64,000 nucleotides of DNA from an uncultured Collinsella sp. (GCA_900541015.1 UQIB01000010.1:1-64000); one strand, 5' to 3'. Shown: positions 35,913 to 45,916, counted from the first letter of the stretch. Notes: generated by a model not told the origin, from the letters alone. Numbers and translations are program-made.

Positions 35913-37388
35913 ATGAGCGGCTCGGTGGGAGATGTTTACACTGTCGCTGGCGGACTAATCGCCGCACCCCTAGCGGCGCCATTGGCCCCTGCCGCAATTG
36001 TCGCTGGGGCAGCGGCGTTGCGCATAGAGGCGGAACGGGCCGAGGCCGAAAACGCCGTCAAGGACTATAAGCACGGGCTTTTGGACATCAAATCGCAGAT
36101 ACTCCTAGAGTTTCCCGATATGGATGAGTCGACACGCGCCGCGTTGGATAGCGTGATTGACGAATATTCGAGGAAAAACGTGACGGGACCGCTTGTGGGC
36201 GAAGAGATCGTCATGGGTCGAGGCACGGTGACGCGAATTCGAACTGAGTCGGCGTTGGCTCAGCTGGCGGCGACGCTTCACACTTTGATTCCGACGTTAA
36301 CTTTCGATGCTCATACCCATCGCAGGGCAGAGATGGGCCAGAGCCGTATCGATGCCGCGCAGACGTCCGAAAAGCTCAGGGCCCAGGGTCTCCTAAAGGC
36401 AATTGACTACGACGTTGCCCGCGACGGTTCCATCGACCTCGAGAAAGCACTCTTGCATATTGCGGACGCCGCCGCAAGCTCCACGGCGGGTTCCTTTGAG
36501 GATGCAGCGCGCGCGTTTGAAGAGTGGGCGGCGCGCATTATCCCGCTCATGCAGGATGAGGTACTCGATATGACGTTGCGAAATCGCCTAAGTGCGAAAT
36601 TCGAGACCGCCCGTGCTTCGTTTAGCGCGCTAGGTCCGGATTCGAGCGAGGAGCAGCGCCTTGCCGCCATGAAGATTCTCAAGGACTTCGAGCATGTGAT
36701 GAAAAGCGCCCAGCATGAGTCGAATGAGCTTCATGAGCAGTATGAGGCATACCGCCTGCGCGTTGATCTTCTTAATGAACGCTATCATCGTCCGACAGTG
36801 CTCAGGCGGCCTCATGAGATTGAGGATTTGTACGCTGCCGTGGATGCCGCAGACGCCGCGCTTGCTTCGGCGGCTAAAGACGAATACATCGAGCGCTGCG
36901 TTAACGAGGTTATGGCCGAACACGGGGCTGACGTTGTCCGTTATGCGGTTATGGATGGGTCTGGCAAGCCATGGCGCCTTATCTTCGATACGAACAAGCG
37001 CAAGGCGGTTGCCGTTCTTAAGGGATCACACGAACAGCAGCTTGTGATGCGAGTTGTCGAGGCCGATCCATCCGAGTTTTCGGAAGATCCGGTTAACCCC
37101 ACCGTCATCAAAGATATGAAAGCCCAAGACCAGGCGACGGTCGACAAAGTCGTTCAGGACCAAGTTGAGTTCTGCGATTTTTACCAGCAGTTTAAGGAAG
37201 ACCTTAAAGAACGCGGCGTTGTCGTCGCGTCCGACGCCCCTGGCCATTTTGTTCGACCCGCTGGTCCTCAGACCGCCGTCGAGATTCACCCGCACGATTA
37301 TGTGCCGCCCACACCTTCCGCAGATGCGGAGCGTCGCCTGCGTAATCGCCGTCAAGCAAGTCAGCTCAAGCAAAGGGAAATGAGGTAA
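35913..37388 (+). CDS. hypothetical helical protein, first gene of the signalling operon
   Basis: The 491-residue product is unrecognised. A hydrophobic Ala/Pro-rich patch (GGLIAAPLAAPLAPAAIVAGAAAL, about 13-36) may touch the membrane. The remainder is acidic, largely helical with probable coiled coil (HVMKSAQHESNELHEQYEAYRLRVDLLNERY). The tail is basic (RRLRNRRQASQLKQREMR). ATG 35913 follows GAGAAGGGA. It begins a run of six tightly packed genes ending at 45190, with 3 nt to the next gene. Confidence 0.75.
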   Translation: MSGSVGDVYTVAGGLIAAPLAAPLAPAAIVAGAAALRIEAERAEAENAVKDYKHGLLDIKSQILLEFPDMDESTRAALDSVIDEYSRKNVTGPLVGEEIVMGRGTVTRIRTESALAQLAATLHTLIPTLTFDAHTHRRAEMGQSRIDAAQTSEKLRAQGLLKAIDYDVARDGSIDLEKALLHIADAAASSTAGSFEDAARAFEEWAARIIPLMQDEVLDMTLRNRLSAKFETARASFSALGPDSSEEQRLAAMKILKDFEHVMKSAQHESNELHEQYEAYRLRVDLLNERYHRPTVLRRPHEIEDLYAAVDAADAALASAAKDEYIERCVNEVMAEHGADVVRYAVMDGSGKPWRLIFDTNKRKAVAVLKGSHEQQLVMRVVEADPSEFSEDPVNPTVIKDMKAQDQATVDKVVQDQVEFCDFYQQFKEDLKERGVVVASDAPGHFVRPAGPQTAVEIHPHDYVPPTPSADAERRLRNRRQASQLKQREMR

Positions 37389-37391
37389 ACC

Positions 37392-38384
37392 ATGACATGG
37401 GAATGCCCTATCTGTGGTCTTATGAACGATGATGCCCGCGATATGTGCGAGGACTGTGGGACGCCGCGTCCCGCTGGTGCGGTTCCCGCGCCTTCGGCCC
37501 CTGCGCCCGCGGTCTCGGCACCCGAGGCGCCAGTCGCCTCAGCGTCCGGCTTTGCCGCCGCGGTCGCTGAGCGTCCGGCTCCCGCCGTCTATCCTGCAAC
37601 ATCATCGATGGGCGGTGTTTCGCGGCCTCAGCGTCCCGCGCCCCAGCAGGTACATCAGGCTGCTCCTGCTCCCACGCCGCAGCCTACCCCCATGCCCGTT
37701 CCGCAACCCGCTCCGGTTACTGCGCCACAGCCGACGCTTGCGTCAATGCCACAGCCCGCGCCGCAACCCATGGCGAATGCTGCAGCTACTCCTGCGGTTC
37801 CTGCGCTTACGCTTGCCGACCCAGTTATGGGCGAGCAGCTTCGTCTCACGGACGCCGCCGTGCTTGGACGCAACGTGTTTCCTTCTATGGCTTCTAACTT
37901 TGCCATGTCCCGGCAGCATGCCAGCGTTCGTTTTGAGCGGGGCACATGGATGGTTGCCGATGAGGGGTCCAATAACGGAACGGCTCTTATGCGTGGCGGC
38001 CAGATTCTCAACTTGGTTCCCGGCGTGGCCCAGCCGATTCATACTGGAGATACGCTACTCATTCCGGCTGCGTCTGGCGAGTTTGCTCAATTGCGTCTGA
38101 CGGTTACTGTGGAGGAACCGCCTGCGGCGCAACCCGTGCAGCCCCAGGCTTGGTCTGCGCCTCAGCCCGCGTCTGCTGCGGCACCGGTTGTTTCTGCTGC
38201 TGGTGAGTCTGCGAGTGTCGAGGGCTGGTTTGTCGAGTGCCCCGAGTGCGGTCGTTTGCATCTCGTTGCTGATGAGCGTGCAAAGGTTGGGGATGGCTGT
38301 GAGGAATGCGGTTGCTCGCTTGCACGTACCTCGGCCGTGTACCGCACACTCGATCCAGGCGAGGATTACGCCGATGTTCGTTAG
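37392..38384 (+). CDS. FHA protein with N- and C-terminal zinc fingers
   Basis: The 330-residue protein has an N-terminal RanBP2-like zinc finger (WECPICGLMNDDARDMCEDCG) and a Pro/Ala/Gln linker (about 30-135). The FHA domain is at about 145-240 (LGRNVFPSMASNFAMSRQHASVRFERGTWMVADEGSNNGT), with Arg, Ser-Arg-x-His and Asn-Gly-Thr all present. A C-terminal zinc ribbon follows (VECPECGRLHLV...CEECGCSL). FHA binds phosphothreonine, so this is a candidate adaptor for the repeat-bearing kinase encoded three genes on. The next gene starts inside its last 11 nt. Confidence 0.87.
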   Translation: MTWECPICGLMNDDARDMCEDCGTPRPAGAVPAPSAPAPAVSAPEAPVASASGFAAAVAERPAPAVYPATSSMGGVSRPQRPAPQQVHQAAPAPTPQPTPMPVPQPAPVTAPQPTLASMPQPAPQPMANAAATPAVPALTLADPVMGEQLRLTDAAVLGRNVFPSMASNFAMSRQHASVRFERGTWMVADEGSNNGTALMRGGQILNLVPGVAQPIHTGDTLLIPAASGEFAQLRLTVTVEEPPAAQPVQPQAWSAPQPASAAAPVVSAAGESASVEGWFVECPECGRLHLVADERAKVGDGCEECGCSLARTSAVYRTLDPGEDYADVR

Positions 38385-38970
38385 CCATGTGCTTGCCCCC
38401 GTCGTCTCACTGGGTCCGGGAGAACGTATTGTTGTCTGGACCGCTGGTTGTTCAAAGCGTTGTGCCGGATGTATTTCGCCCCAATGGCGCAACCAGCTGC
38501 CCGAGCAGGATGTCGATGTTGATGAGCTTGCGCAGATGTTGCTCGATACCGCGCGCGAGCACGGTGTGCATCGGCTGACGGTTTCGGGTGGAGATCCGCT
38601 CGAGCAGGCATCAGAGCTCGTGAGGCTGCTGGCAACGATCCGCTGCGCTTACGATGACATTCTCGTTTACACCGGATTTACGCTCGAAGAGCTGCCGCGA
38701 GCGATTGGCGCGGACGTGTGGGAGACGCTCAAATCCCTCATCGATGTGCTGATTGACGGTCCGTACATAGACGAGCTTAACGTTCCCGACTGCGCGCTGC
38801 GCGGTTCGACTAATCAGCGCGTAATCTACCTGAGCGACCGCCCACACGATGATTACGACAAGTATCTTCAACAGCCGCGTCAGCTTCAAAACTACGTCCA
38901 GGACGGCACGGTTATCACCGTTGGTATTGCCGACCGTTACCATCATGAATTTTCTGCCAAGGAGGTATAA
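38374..38970 (+). CDS. radical-SAM activase-like 4Fe-4S protein
   Basis: The 198-residue protein has the radical-SAM cluster motif CSKRCAGC (CxxxCxxC, about 27-34). The GGDPLEQ motif follows (about 71-77), and its size and layout match NrdG/PFL-activase-type 4Fe-4S proteins. Such enzymes install glycyl radicals or modify partner proteins. No glycyl-radical enzyme is nearby, so the target is unknown; the AAA+ protein that starts 3 nt downstream is the obvious candidate partner. ATG 38374 overlaps the FHA gene, indicating coupling. Confidence 0.85.
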   Translation: MFVSHVLAPVVSLGPGERIVVWTAGCSKRCAGCISPQWRNQLPEQDVDVDELAQMLLDTAREHGVHRLTVSGGDPLEQASELVRLLATIRCAYDDILVYTGFTLEELPRAIGADVWETLKSLIDVLIDGPYIDELNVPDCALRGSTNQRVIYLSDRPHDDYDKYLQQPRQLQNYVQDGTVITVGIADRYHHEFSAKEV

Positions 38971-38973
38971 CAC

Positions 38974-40929
38974 ATGGCAACTGATTTCGAGCGCCAATCT
39001 TGGCAGCGCGAGATGCTCAACTTTAAAGGAGTGAAGAGCCTCTTTATCCTTGAAGGCAACGTGAACGACAAGTATCCCGACGTGGTCGACGGCGGCCTTC
39101 AGTTCTCGGAGCTTGCCGAGGTTGTGCGCGGCCTTTTTGAAGACGCAAATGGCTCAGTTGAGTACAACGTGGCATATTTCGATCCCATCCAGCTGTTTTC
39201 GAGCAGCATGGGCAACGTCGATTGCAAGCGCCTGGTGTCGCTGGCTCATGACGAGGCTTCCAAGAGCGACGACCGCATGATGGAGGCGAACGCCTGCATC
39301 GCCGATGGCCGCCAAGCATATGCCACCGAGCAGTCGAGCCTGCCATCATACGGCGAGGTTATCCGCTCAATGTTGCGCCTTAAATACAACGACAATCCCG
39401 ATGACGGCACCGAGGCTAAGCCGCTTTGCGTGATCGTCAACATGGCGTCGCGCCTGCTTGCATCCTCTACTGGCCTTATGCCCGACGAGACGCAGTTTTT
39501 CCTCAACTTGTACCTTGGCGCCAGCAAAGCACGCCTTATTAACCGCACGGCTGTCAACACGCTCATTCTGGTAACGGATAACGTGCGCAACCTGCCCGTG
39601 TGGTTTATCGAGGAGAACCCCTTCTTGCGCACCATCACGCTGCCGCATCCCGACCGCGACATGCGCGAAGCCTATATTCAGAGTAAGTTTGGCTTTGGTG
39701 AGGCGCTGTCCGATTCCGATGACCGTGCGGTGCGTCGCTTTATCGATACCACCGACGGCATGAGCGTTAAGGAGCTCGAGGGGCTGCAGCGCATGTATCA
39801 GCGCGATATGCAAAACCCTGAGGCTTCCATTGAGGCCATCCTTCCCAAGCTCGTTGACGTCTACAAGTACGGTTTTCGCGAGAACAAATGGCAGCAGATG
39901 TTCGAGAAGCTCGAAGAGGATCCCGAGGCAAAGATCAAACGCCGCGTGAAGGGCCAGGACGAGGCCGTTGAGAAGGCCGTCACCGTGCTCAAGCGCTCCG
40001 TCATGGGCCTTTCGGGCGCCACCCATTCGTCTGGTTCCAAGCCCAAAGGCGTCCTGTTTTTGAGCGGTCCCACCGGTACCGGTAAGACTGAGATCGTTAA
40101 GGCCATTACGGAGCTCCTCTTTGGCGATGAGCGCAGCATGCTGCGTTTTGATATGTCTGAGTACGGTGCCGAGAACTCCGATCAAAAGCTCTTTGGCGCT
40201 CCTCCGGGATACGTGGGCTATGCCGAGGGCGGTCAGCTTACCAATGCGGTCAAGGCCAATCCGTTCTCGGTGGTTCTTTTCGACGAGATCGAGAAGGCCG
40301 CGCCGAGCATTATGGACAAGTTCCTGCAGATCCTCGAAGATGGCCGTCTGACCGATGGCCAGGGTAATACCGTGTACTTCTCTGAGACGGTCATCTTCTT
40401 TACGAGCAACATCGGCTTTTCCAAGATTGAGATCGATGCGCAGGGCAACGAAGTTCGTAATACCATCGCGCCCAACACGCCCTATGACGAGATTTGCGAG
40501 CGCGTGCGCACCGAGATGGATCGCGAGTTTAAGCCCGAGTTCTTGGGTCGTATCGGCGACAACGTGGTGATCTTCAACTTTATCGACGACGCCGTGGCAC
40601 TTCAGATCCTCAATTCCAAGATCGATGCCGTTAACCGCAACGTGCATAAGGCACAGCCCGATATTACGGTTGAGGCGACCGATGCCGCCCGCGAGCTGCT
40701 GCACTCCATTGCCATGACGGACGCCGTTAAAGCCAAGGGCGGCCGTGGCATTGGCAACCTGGTGGAGAGCGGCTACCTTAACGGGCTTTCCGATTTTCTG
40801 TTTGAACACCGCGCCGAGTGGCGCGGTCGCCCCGGCATGGTGGCACGCGCCGTGCCGCAGGGCGAGGGCGACGATGCGCATATCGCGTTTGAGCTCGTGC
40901 CCGGATCGATGGGAGGCGATTGGCGATGA
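38974..40929 (+). CDS. ClpB/ClpA-like AAA+ ATPase with degenerate first module
   Basis: The 651-residue protein has two AAA modules. The first (about 15-300) lacks a Walker A and looks inactive (ILEGNVNDKYP, LCVIVNMASRLL, sensor-like LILVTDNVRNLP). The second is intact: Walker A SGPTGTGKTE (about 365-373), Clp pore loop GYVGYAEGGQL, Walker B VVLFDEIEKA (about 432), sensor TSNIGF, and Arg-finger region FLGRIGDN. This is the ClpB/Hsp100 D2 type, a threading unfoldase or remodeller. No M-domain or IGF/L-type ClpP loop was seen. It overlaps the PP2C gene by 4 nt. Confidence 0.88.
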   Translation: MATDFERQSWQREMLNFKGVKSLFILEGNVNDKYPDVVDGGLQFSELAEVVRGLFEDANGSVEYNVAYFDPIQLFSSSMGNVDCKRLVSLAHDEASKSDDRMMEANACIADGRQAYATEQSSLPSYGEVIRSMLRLKYNDNPDDGTEAKPLCVIVNMASRLLASSTGLMPDETQFFLNLYLGASKARLINRTAVNTLILVTDNVRNLPVWFIEENPFLRTITLPHPDRDMREAYIQSKFGFGEALSDSDDRAVRRFIDTTDGMSVKELEGLQRMYQRDMQNPEASIEAILPKLVDVYKYGFRENKWQQMFEKLEEDPEAKIKRRVKGQDEAVEKAVTVLKRSVMGLSGATHSSGSKPKGVLFLSGPTGTGKTEIVKAITELLFGDERSMLRFDMSEYGAENSDQKLFGAPPGYVGYAEGGQLTNAVKANPFSVVLFDEIEKAAPSIMDKFLQILEDGRLTDGQGNTVYFSETVIFFTSNIGFSKIEIDAQGNEVRNTIAPNTPYDEICERVRTEMDREFKPEFLGRIGDNVVIFNFIDDAVALQILNSKIDAVNRNVHKAQPDITVEATDAARELLHSIAMTDAVKAKGGRGIGNLVESGYLNGLSDFLFEHRAEWRGRPGMVARAVPQGEGDDAHIAFELVPGSMGGDWR

Positions 40930-41687
40930 CGAAGTTTATCGCTGCAGCAAAAACCCAAGCGGGAACCAATCACCCCGTCAACGAGGACCGTTTGCTTCTT
41001 GACGGTAACGTCCTTTGCAATGGCCTGGTAGGCGATTGCGAGCGCGAGATGGGCTGCATGGCAGTCTTTGACGGCGTGAGCGAAGGCGGGCACGGAGCAG
41101 CCGCCTCGACGCTCGCTGCTCAGGCGTTTGCACAGGCCGTGCGCGTCTTTGATACCGATGCCGTCAACGCGTTGCAGGAGCGCCTACGCATGGCGGGCGA
41201 GCGAGCCGAGAACGATGTTGAGACGTATGCGGCTCGCTATGGACTGTCTGTTGCTGCATCCACGGTTGCTGGCCTTGTGGTTGCTCCTGACGGGCACGGT
41301 GCTGTTTTTAATGCCGGCGATTCTCGCGTGTACCGACTGCGTGGCGGTGTGCTTGCCGTGCTTAGCTGTGACCACACGCCTGAGCGGCGCGTGGGCGGCG
41401 TTGGCACTGAATACAGGGATGATGCCGTTTCGCATTGTATTGAGCTCGCGATCGGACTCAATCAGGGCGGTCGCAATCTTGAGGTCAAGACGACCGTGAT
41501 GCTTCCGGGCGATCGCTATCTGATCTGTTCCGATGGTATCGATGGGCAAATTGCGCAGGAGCGTTTGCAGCAGATGCTTGCGAGCGATTCGACATGTGCA
41601 CAGTTGTGCGAAGAGCTATATGCCGAGGCTCGGGTGAACGGCTCGACGGACGATGCAACGCTGATTGTAATTGAGGTAGGGGAGTAG
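40926..41687 (+). CDS. PP2C-family protein phosphatase
   Basis: PP2C enzymes remove phosphate from Ser/Thr with two metal ions and counter the kinases encoded nearby. The 253-residue protein has the family motifs: NEDRLLLDG, AVFDGVSEGGHGAAAS (metal Asp-Gly), FNAGDSRVYRLRGG, ICSDGIDGQI and STDDATLIVIEV. It is a bare catalytic domain without membrane segments. ATG 40926 has GGGAGG 9 nt upstream; the ATGA overlaps the stop of the AAA+ gene. The large kinase gene starts 2 nt after its stop. Confidence 0.92.
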   Translation: MTKFIAAAKTQAGTNHPVNEDRLLLDGNVLCNGLVGDCEREMGCMAVFDGVSEGGHGAAASTLAAQAFAQAVRVFDTDAVNALQERLRMAGERAENDVETYAARYGLSVAASTVAGLVVAPDGHGAVFNAGDSRVYRLRGGVLAVLSCDHTPERRVGGVGTEYRDDAVSHCIELAIGLNQGGRNLEVKTTVMLPGDRYLICSDGIDGQIAQERLQQMLASDSTCAQLCEELYAEARVNGSTDDATLIVIEVGE

Positions 41688-41689
41688 CC

Positions 41690-44600
41690 ATGTCTGATGA
41701 GACGATTACGGTACACCGAGACGGTAGCAATGGCAATGATGAGACCGTAACGGTGCGCCGCGGGAATGCGCCCGTAGGGGGAGAGACGGTTACCGTGAAC
41801 CGTGGCGACCAGGCTTCTGCGCCTGGAGAGACCGTGACGGTACGTCGAGCTGACGTTCCGGCATCTGGTGAAACGGTCACCGTCCGCCGCGACGACGCGC
41901 CATCGACAAACGAAACCGTAACGGTGCATCGCCCGATGATCGAATCGAATGGTGAAACAGTAACGGTTGCGAGGCCGTCTATCGGTGCTCCCGCTGACGG
42001 TGAGACCGTTACTGTTTCACGCCCTGGTACTTCTGCGGCAGGCGAAACTGTCACGGTGCCGCGCGCTGCGAGCCCCGTCGGCCAGACGGTAACTGTCTCG
42101 CGCGGCGCCACGGCCAGTCCCAACGGTGAAACGGTGACCGTTTCTCGTGGGGGCGCACATGCCGCCGCTGCATCTGCCTCGCCTTTTGTTGCGGAGGATG
42201 CGACGGTTGTCTCGAATGACGGGCAGCAGTTTATTATTCATTTGGGACAGGTCATTGGCCATGGCGGTCAATCTACCATTGTTGCCGCCGAGCGGGTGAG
42301 CGATGGTTTGGCATGCGTTGCCAAGGTCTTTAAGCCTCTTGTGGGCGCCGAGCGTTCGGCATATCAAAAGGTGGTAAGCGCCGTAATGGGGCTTAATGGC
42401 CGCCCCGTGTCTCAAACGCATCTACTGCCCATCTTTGCCTATCTGCACCAGGGCCTGAGCGCGACCGAAGTGGGGGCTGCGGCTCCTCAGCTGTGGGATG
42501 TTTCCATTACGCCGCTGGCCACATGCCTTTTTGATCGTCCCCGTAGCAAGAATATGGTTAAGAGTCGCGTGATTCCCGAGCTCAGCCAGGCAATCGAGTT
42601 GCTCCATACCGAGCTCGGCATTGTCCATCGTGACATTAAGCCGCAGAACGTCTACCTGTACGACAAGCAGATCGTGCTTGGAGATTATGGTTCCGCCCGC
42701 TCGCTTGCCGGATTTGACAGTCGACTGACGAACACCATGACGCGCTCCGACGGCTACACGCCCGGTCGTGGTGGCATGGTCGACCCGCGAAACGACTGGT
42801 ATTCGTTTGGCTACACGATCTGGACGCTCTACGAAAACAATGTCCATCCGCTGCAGGAGTTCATAAACGACAATACGCTTTCCGATCGCCAAGAGACGGG
42901 CGAGCCTGCAGACTTCAACCATCCGGAAGATGCGACCTTGGGGAACCTGCTCAAGGGTTTGACGTTTGAGCTATCGGGCGAGCGTTTTGGTTACGAAGAG
43001 GTCAAAGACTGGATGGCCGACCCAGATCATTTTTATCGCAAACTTCCCACCATGGATGCCGGCAGCGCACGCAAACCTTACGAGTTTGCCGGCAAGCTGT
43101 ATAGCGATCCGGTGTTGCTCGCTCGCGCGCTGTCCTCCAATTGGGACGAGGCCAAGCTTCGCATGAGCCAGCAACAGCTCGAAAACCTGATGGGCGACTG
43201 GGGTGAAAATGACCTGCAGACCAGGATTCACCAGTTGGTCGAAGAGGATATCCAGACAGCGTCCAATCCCGACCTGGCCCTTGCTTGCGTAATCTATGAG
43301 ATGTCCAACGGCAAGATTATGTCGTGGCGCGGCGAGGATGTCTCGCTCACCGATGCGAGCGATGCCCTCCCGGCACGCATCGCCAAGATGGATGTCACCG
43401 AAATTGATCGCTACGCCGTTCTGTCCGGTCTCGACGGGTCAAAATCGTCAGGCGTGCTGCCTTCGGGATTTTTATCTCGCATTCTTTCTCAAGACAACGA
43501 TCTTAACGATGAGCGCGCAAAGCTTGCTGCCGATATTCATGAACTCGAAAAGTTGGCGCTGCACTCGAGTGATCCTCATTTCGCTGCTTGTTTATTCAAG
43601 GGGTTGCTGGCGCGCAACGAGGAGAAAAGTTCTGCTGCTCAGACGGTGCTTATGTCGGTTGTTAATCGTCCGGCGGCGTTTTTTGGCGTTTGCTCGTCGG
43701 CTCACAAGCTGGATGAATTCTTGCTCAATTTTGCGGACGTTTCTGAGATGGCGGCAATTATCTCGGCTCGAGATGCGGCAACTTCGCACGGAGCCGTCGA
43801 TATAGATGTCGTGATCGATTATATGGATAAGGTCGCGGTCAATAAGAAGGCGGTGCGCGCGTTTTATCGTAAGTTTGGTAGCTATGCTGCTTGGCTGTGG
43901 CTTGCCGCCCACACCGACCTCTACGACTCGGCCCAAGGCTCTGTGGGCGAGGCGGTTAAAATTGCCCTGCTCGGATTGAATCCGCCGGCAAACACTGCCG
44001 TTTCCATGCTCATTCAGGCTGGTTCCAACGCGCGTCTTGAGGGAATCAAGCTTCGGGAAGATATGGAGCTCACGCCTGTTCCGTATGTGAACGGCTGGGA
44101 AGTCGACGGAAAACACGGAACGCGCCCCTGCACGCGCAATGCGCTGTTTTGCGCTCAGGTCGGCGACGATGCCGTGCCACGCGGCTATGTGGCCGAGCTT
44201 ATATCCCAAGGCGTTGACGAGCGGTTGCTCGCGGCTCGCGGCGTAAGGCTTCTTGCAGATGAAAGCTTGATCTCCTCTGCCGAATATGCTGAGTTCCTCG
44301 AGGATAGCCGCGGTGTTGCAGACGGCTCCTTAAAGGCCGCTATCGAGCAGGATACACGCGATTACGGTGTCGTTGAGGGTATTGCCGATAGCGATGCTCG
44401 CGCTGCTGCCATAAAGAAGGAGCAGCGGGGTGTTTTGATGTATACCGTTCTTGTGGCGCTTCTTTACTGCATCCTTATCATGTGCTCCCGTGGTGCCTTT
44501 GGTCAGCTGATTGTTTCTTGGGGTTCGTTTGGTCCGCTTGCGGGCATTTTCCTGGCGGTTGCGTTTATTGGCTGCTTTGGTTTTCTCGCTCTCAATCTTC

Positions 44601-45190
44601 TGCGCTCTTATTCGGCCGCCGATCGTGTTAGCGCGCTTAGGAACGATATCGATGCCAATTCGGATGCGCTTGAACGATATTTGCTCCAGCTCGTTGAGTT
44701 TGCCGATCGTAAGGGGCAGGTTTTTGAGGAGCTTGCGATGTCGGCAGAGGACAAGCCTCTTGCTCAGGTCGGTTCGCTTGCATTTTCAAGTGGTCGTGCG
44801 CCGGCGGCGTTTTACATGGATCCGCAGCTGATGGACAGACTGGGACGCTATGCTGGCCGCTTGGTCGTTTTCGTTCCGCTTGTCACCAGCGCCTTTGGGT
44901 TTATGGGAACGATGTTTGTTGATGGCGACACGTTTACCAAGCTTGACGTAGTAATGGCGATTCTCATCGGTGGTATGACGGTCATGCTTCTCTTTGGAGA
45001 CGATGCTCACCCCGGTAGTGCAAAGTCGATTCGCACCTGGCTTTTCTCTTGGATCCTGCCGATCGTCATCGAGTTTTTCCTCTGGGGTATCGTGACCATT
45101 GCACAGCTGCTTAGTATCTTCGGATTTATTGTGATGCTGATTGGCTTTGGAATCTGCGCATTCTTCTTCTACCTTTTCCTTTCCGCCTAA
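41690..45190 (+). CDS. large membrane Ser/Thr kinase with 11 ETVTVxR repeats
   Basis: The 1166-residue protein begins with 11 copies of a short motif ([DGN]E-T-V-T-V-x-R; copy 1 ETITVHR, copy 10 GQTVTVSR) spread over residues 3-150 in a disordered linker. The kinase domain follows (about 185-440): glycine loop IGHGGQS, Lys in ACVAKVFKP, VHRDIKPQN (about 313) and GDYGSARS (DYG for DFG). A large helical region reaches about 900, then about six TM segments to the C-terminus (two near 912-985, the rest 1065-1166). The repeats look like phosphothreonine docking sites for the FHA proteins of the same operon; that is inference. Confidence 0.87.
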   Translation: MSDETITVHRDGSNGNDETVTVRRGNAPVGGETVTVNRGDQASAPGETVTVRRADVPASGETVTVRRDDAPSTNETVTVHRPMIESNGETVTVARPSIGAPADGETVTVSRPGTSAAGETVTVPRAASPVGQTVTVSRGATASPNGETVTVSRGGAHAAAASASPFVAEDATVVSNDGQQFIIHLGQVIGHGGQSTIVAAERVSDGLACVAKVFKPLVGAERSAYQKVVSAVMGLNGRPVSQTHLLPIFAYLHQGLSATEVGAAAPQLWDVSITPLATCLFDRPRSKNMVKSRVIPELSQAIELLHTELGIVHRDIKPQNVYLYDKQIVLGDYGSARSLAGFDSRLTNTMTRSDGYTPGRGGMVDPRNDWYSFGYTIWTLYENNVHPLQEFINDNTLSDRQETGEPADFNHPEDATLGNLLKGLTFELSGERFGYEEVKDWMADPDHFYRKLPTMDAGSARKPYEFAGKLYSDPVLLARALSSNWDEAKLRMSQQQLENLMGDWGENDLQTRIHQLVEEDIQTASNPDLALACVIYEMSNGKIMSWRGEDVSLTDASDALPARIAKMDVTEIDRYAVLSGLDGSKSSGVLPSGFLSRILSQDNDLNDERAKLAADIHELEKLALHSSDPHFAACLFKGLLARNEEKSSAAQTVLMSVVNRPAAFFGVCSSAHKLDEFLLNFADVSEMAAIISARDAATSHGAVDIDVVIDYMDKVAVNKKAVRAFYRKFGSYAAWLWLAAHTDLYDSAQGSVGEAVKIALLGLNPPANTAVSMLIQAGSNARLEGIKLREDMELTPVPYVNGWEVDGKHGTRPCTRNALFCAQVGDDAVPRGYVAELISQGVDERLLAARGVRLLADESLISSAEYAEFLEDSRGVADGSLKAAIEQDTRDYGVVEGIADSDARAAAIKKEQRGVLMYTVLVALLYCILIMCSRGAFGQLIVSWGSFGPLAGIFLAVAFIGCFGFLALNLLRSYSAADRVSALRNDIDANSDALERYLLQLVEFADRKGQVFEELAMSAEDKPLAQVGSLAFSSGRAPAAFYMDPQLMDRLGRYAGRLVVFVPLVTSAFGFMGTMFVDGDTFTKLDVVMAILIGGMTVMLLFGDDAHPGSAKSIRTWLFSWILPIVIEFFLWGIVTIAQLLSIFGFIVMLIGFGICAFFFYLFLSA

Positions 45191-45223
45191 TAGAGCGGGT
45201 CGCTCTTTTCATGAACCGTTTTG

Positions 45224-45258
45224 GGTCGCCAAGGAGGGTTTCTGACTCCTTGGTGACC
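45224..45258 (+). terminator. hairpin after the large kinase gene
   Basis: GGTCGCCAAGGAG pairs with CTCCTTGGTGACC with one mismatch around a 9-nt loop, and TGTTAATTTT follows. It may attenuate transcription into the genes from 45290 on. Confidence 0.55.
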
Positions 45259-45289
45259 TGTTAATTTTGATAAACGATAGGAGCATGGT

Positions 45290-45916
45290 ATGCCCACGCT
45301 ACGACTGGGGAATCTTTTCTCGGATTCCAATAATGGTCGCCAACAGCGGCCGGTGGTGCCTCGACCGCAGGTTCCCAATACACCGCAACGCAATGATGGC
45401 CTCCATGGTACCGAACGACGCGCCATGGCTGCCTTTGATGACATGTTGGGTATTGAGAACGTGGCGTCTCAACGCGGCTCTCAAACAAATACACACTCGC
45501 GTTCGAACATGGCTCAGCGTGAGATTCGAAACGACGTGGTGATCAATGAGGGCTTGGGTTCGTACGATGGACGTCCGTGTTCTATTAGGATCTACGAGAA
45601 CCACCTTGAGATTATCGCCAAGCGTGAGGGGTCAACGCTCGATAACCATTCTGTGGTCAAGTCGCTTGTTCCAGGCCTGGGTCATAGCAAGGCAGTGGCG
45701 GGCAGGCTTTTCGCTCCGGGCAATTCCAATCCGCCGATTATCATCCCCTTTAATTCGCTGAGCGGGTTTCAAGAAGTGAGCGGCTTTATGCCCACGTTCG
45801 TCTTTAACCGGCGTAATCCTCAGACTAGAAAGATGGAGACGCACACTATCAAGACGGTGACCAGGGAGTTTGGGTATGCGCTTAACCGCTATGCCCAGAC
45901 GCACTTCCATTACTAA
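45290..45916 (+). CDS. hypothetical protein
   Basis: The 208-residue product has a disordered, Asn/Gln/Arg-rich first half (about 1-85). A compact beta-rich second half follows ([46 protein letters not shown]). That half could be a PH-like fold, but I do not recognise a family. No membrane segment. ATG 45290 follows ATAGGAG. The next gene begins 18 nt later. Confidence 0.7.
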   Translation: MPTLRLGNLFSDSNNGRQQRPVVPRPQVPNTPQRNDGLHGTERRAMAAFDDMLGIENVASQRGSQTNTHSRSNMAQREIRNDVVINEGLGSYDGRPCSIRIYENHLEIIAKREGSTLDNHSVVKSLVPGLGHSKAVAGRLFAPGNSNPPIIIPFNSLSGFQEVSGFMPTFVFNRRNPQTRKMETHTIKTVTREFGYALNRYAQTHFHY

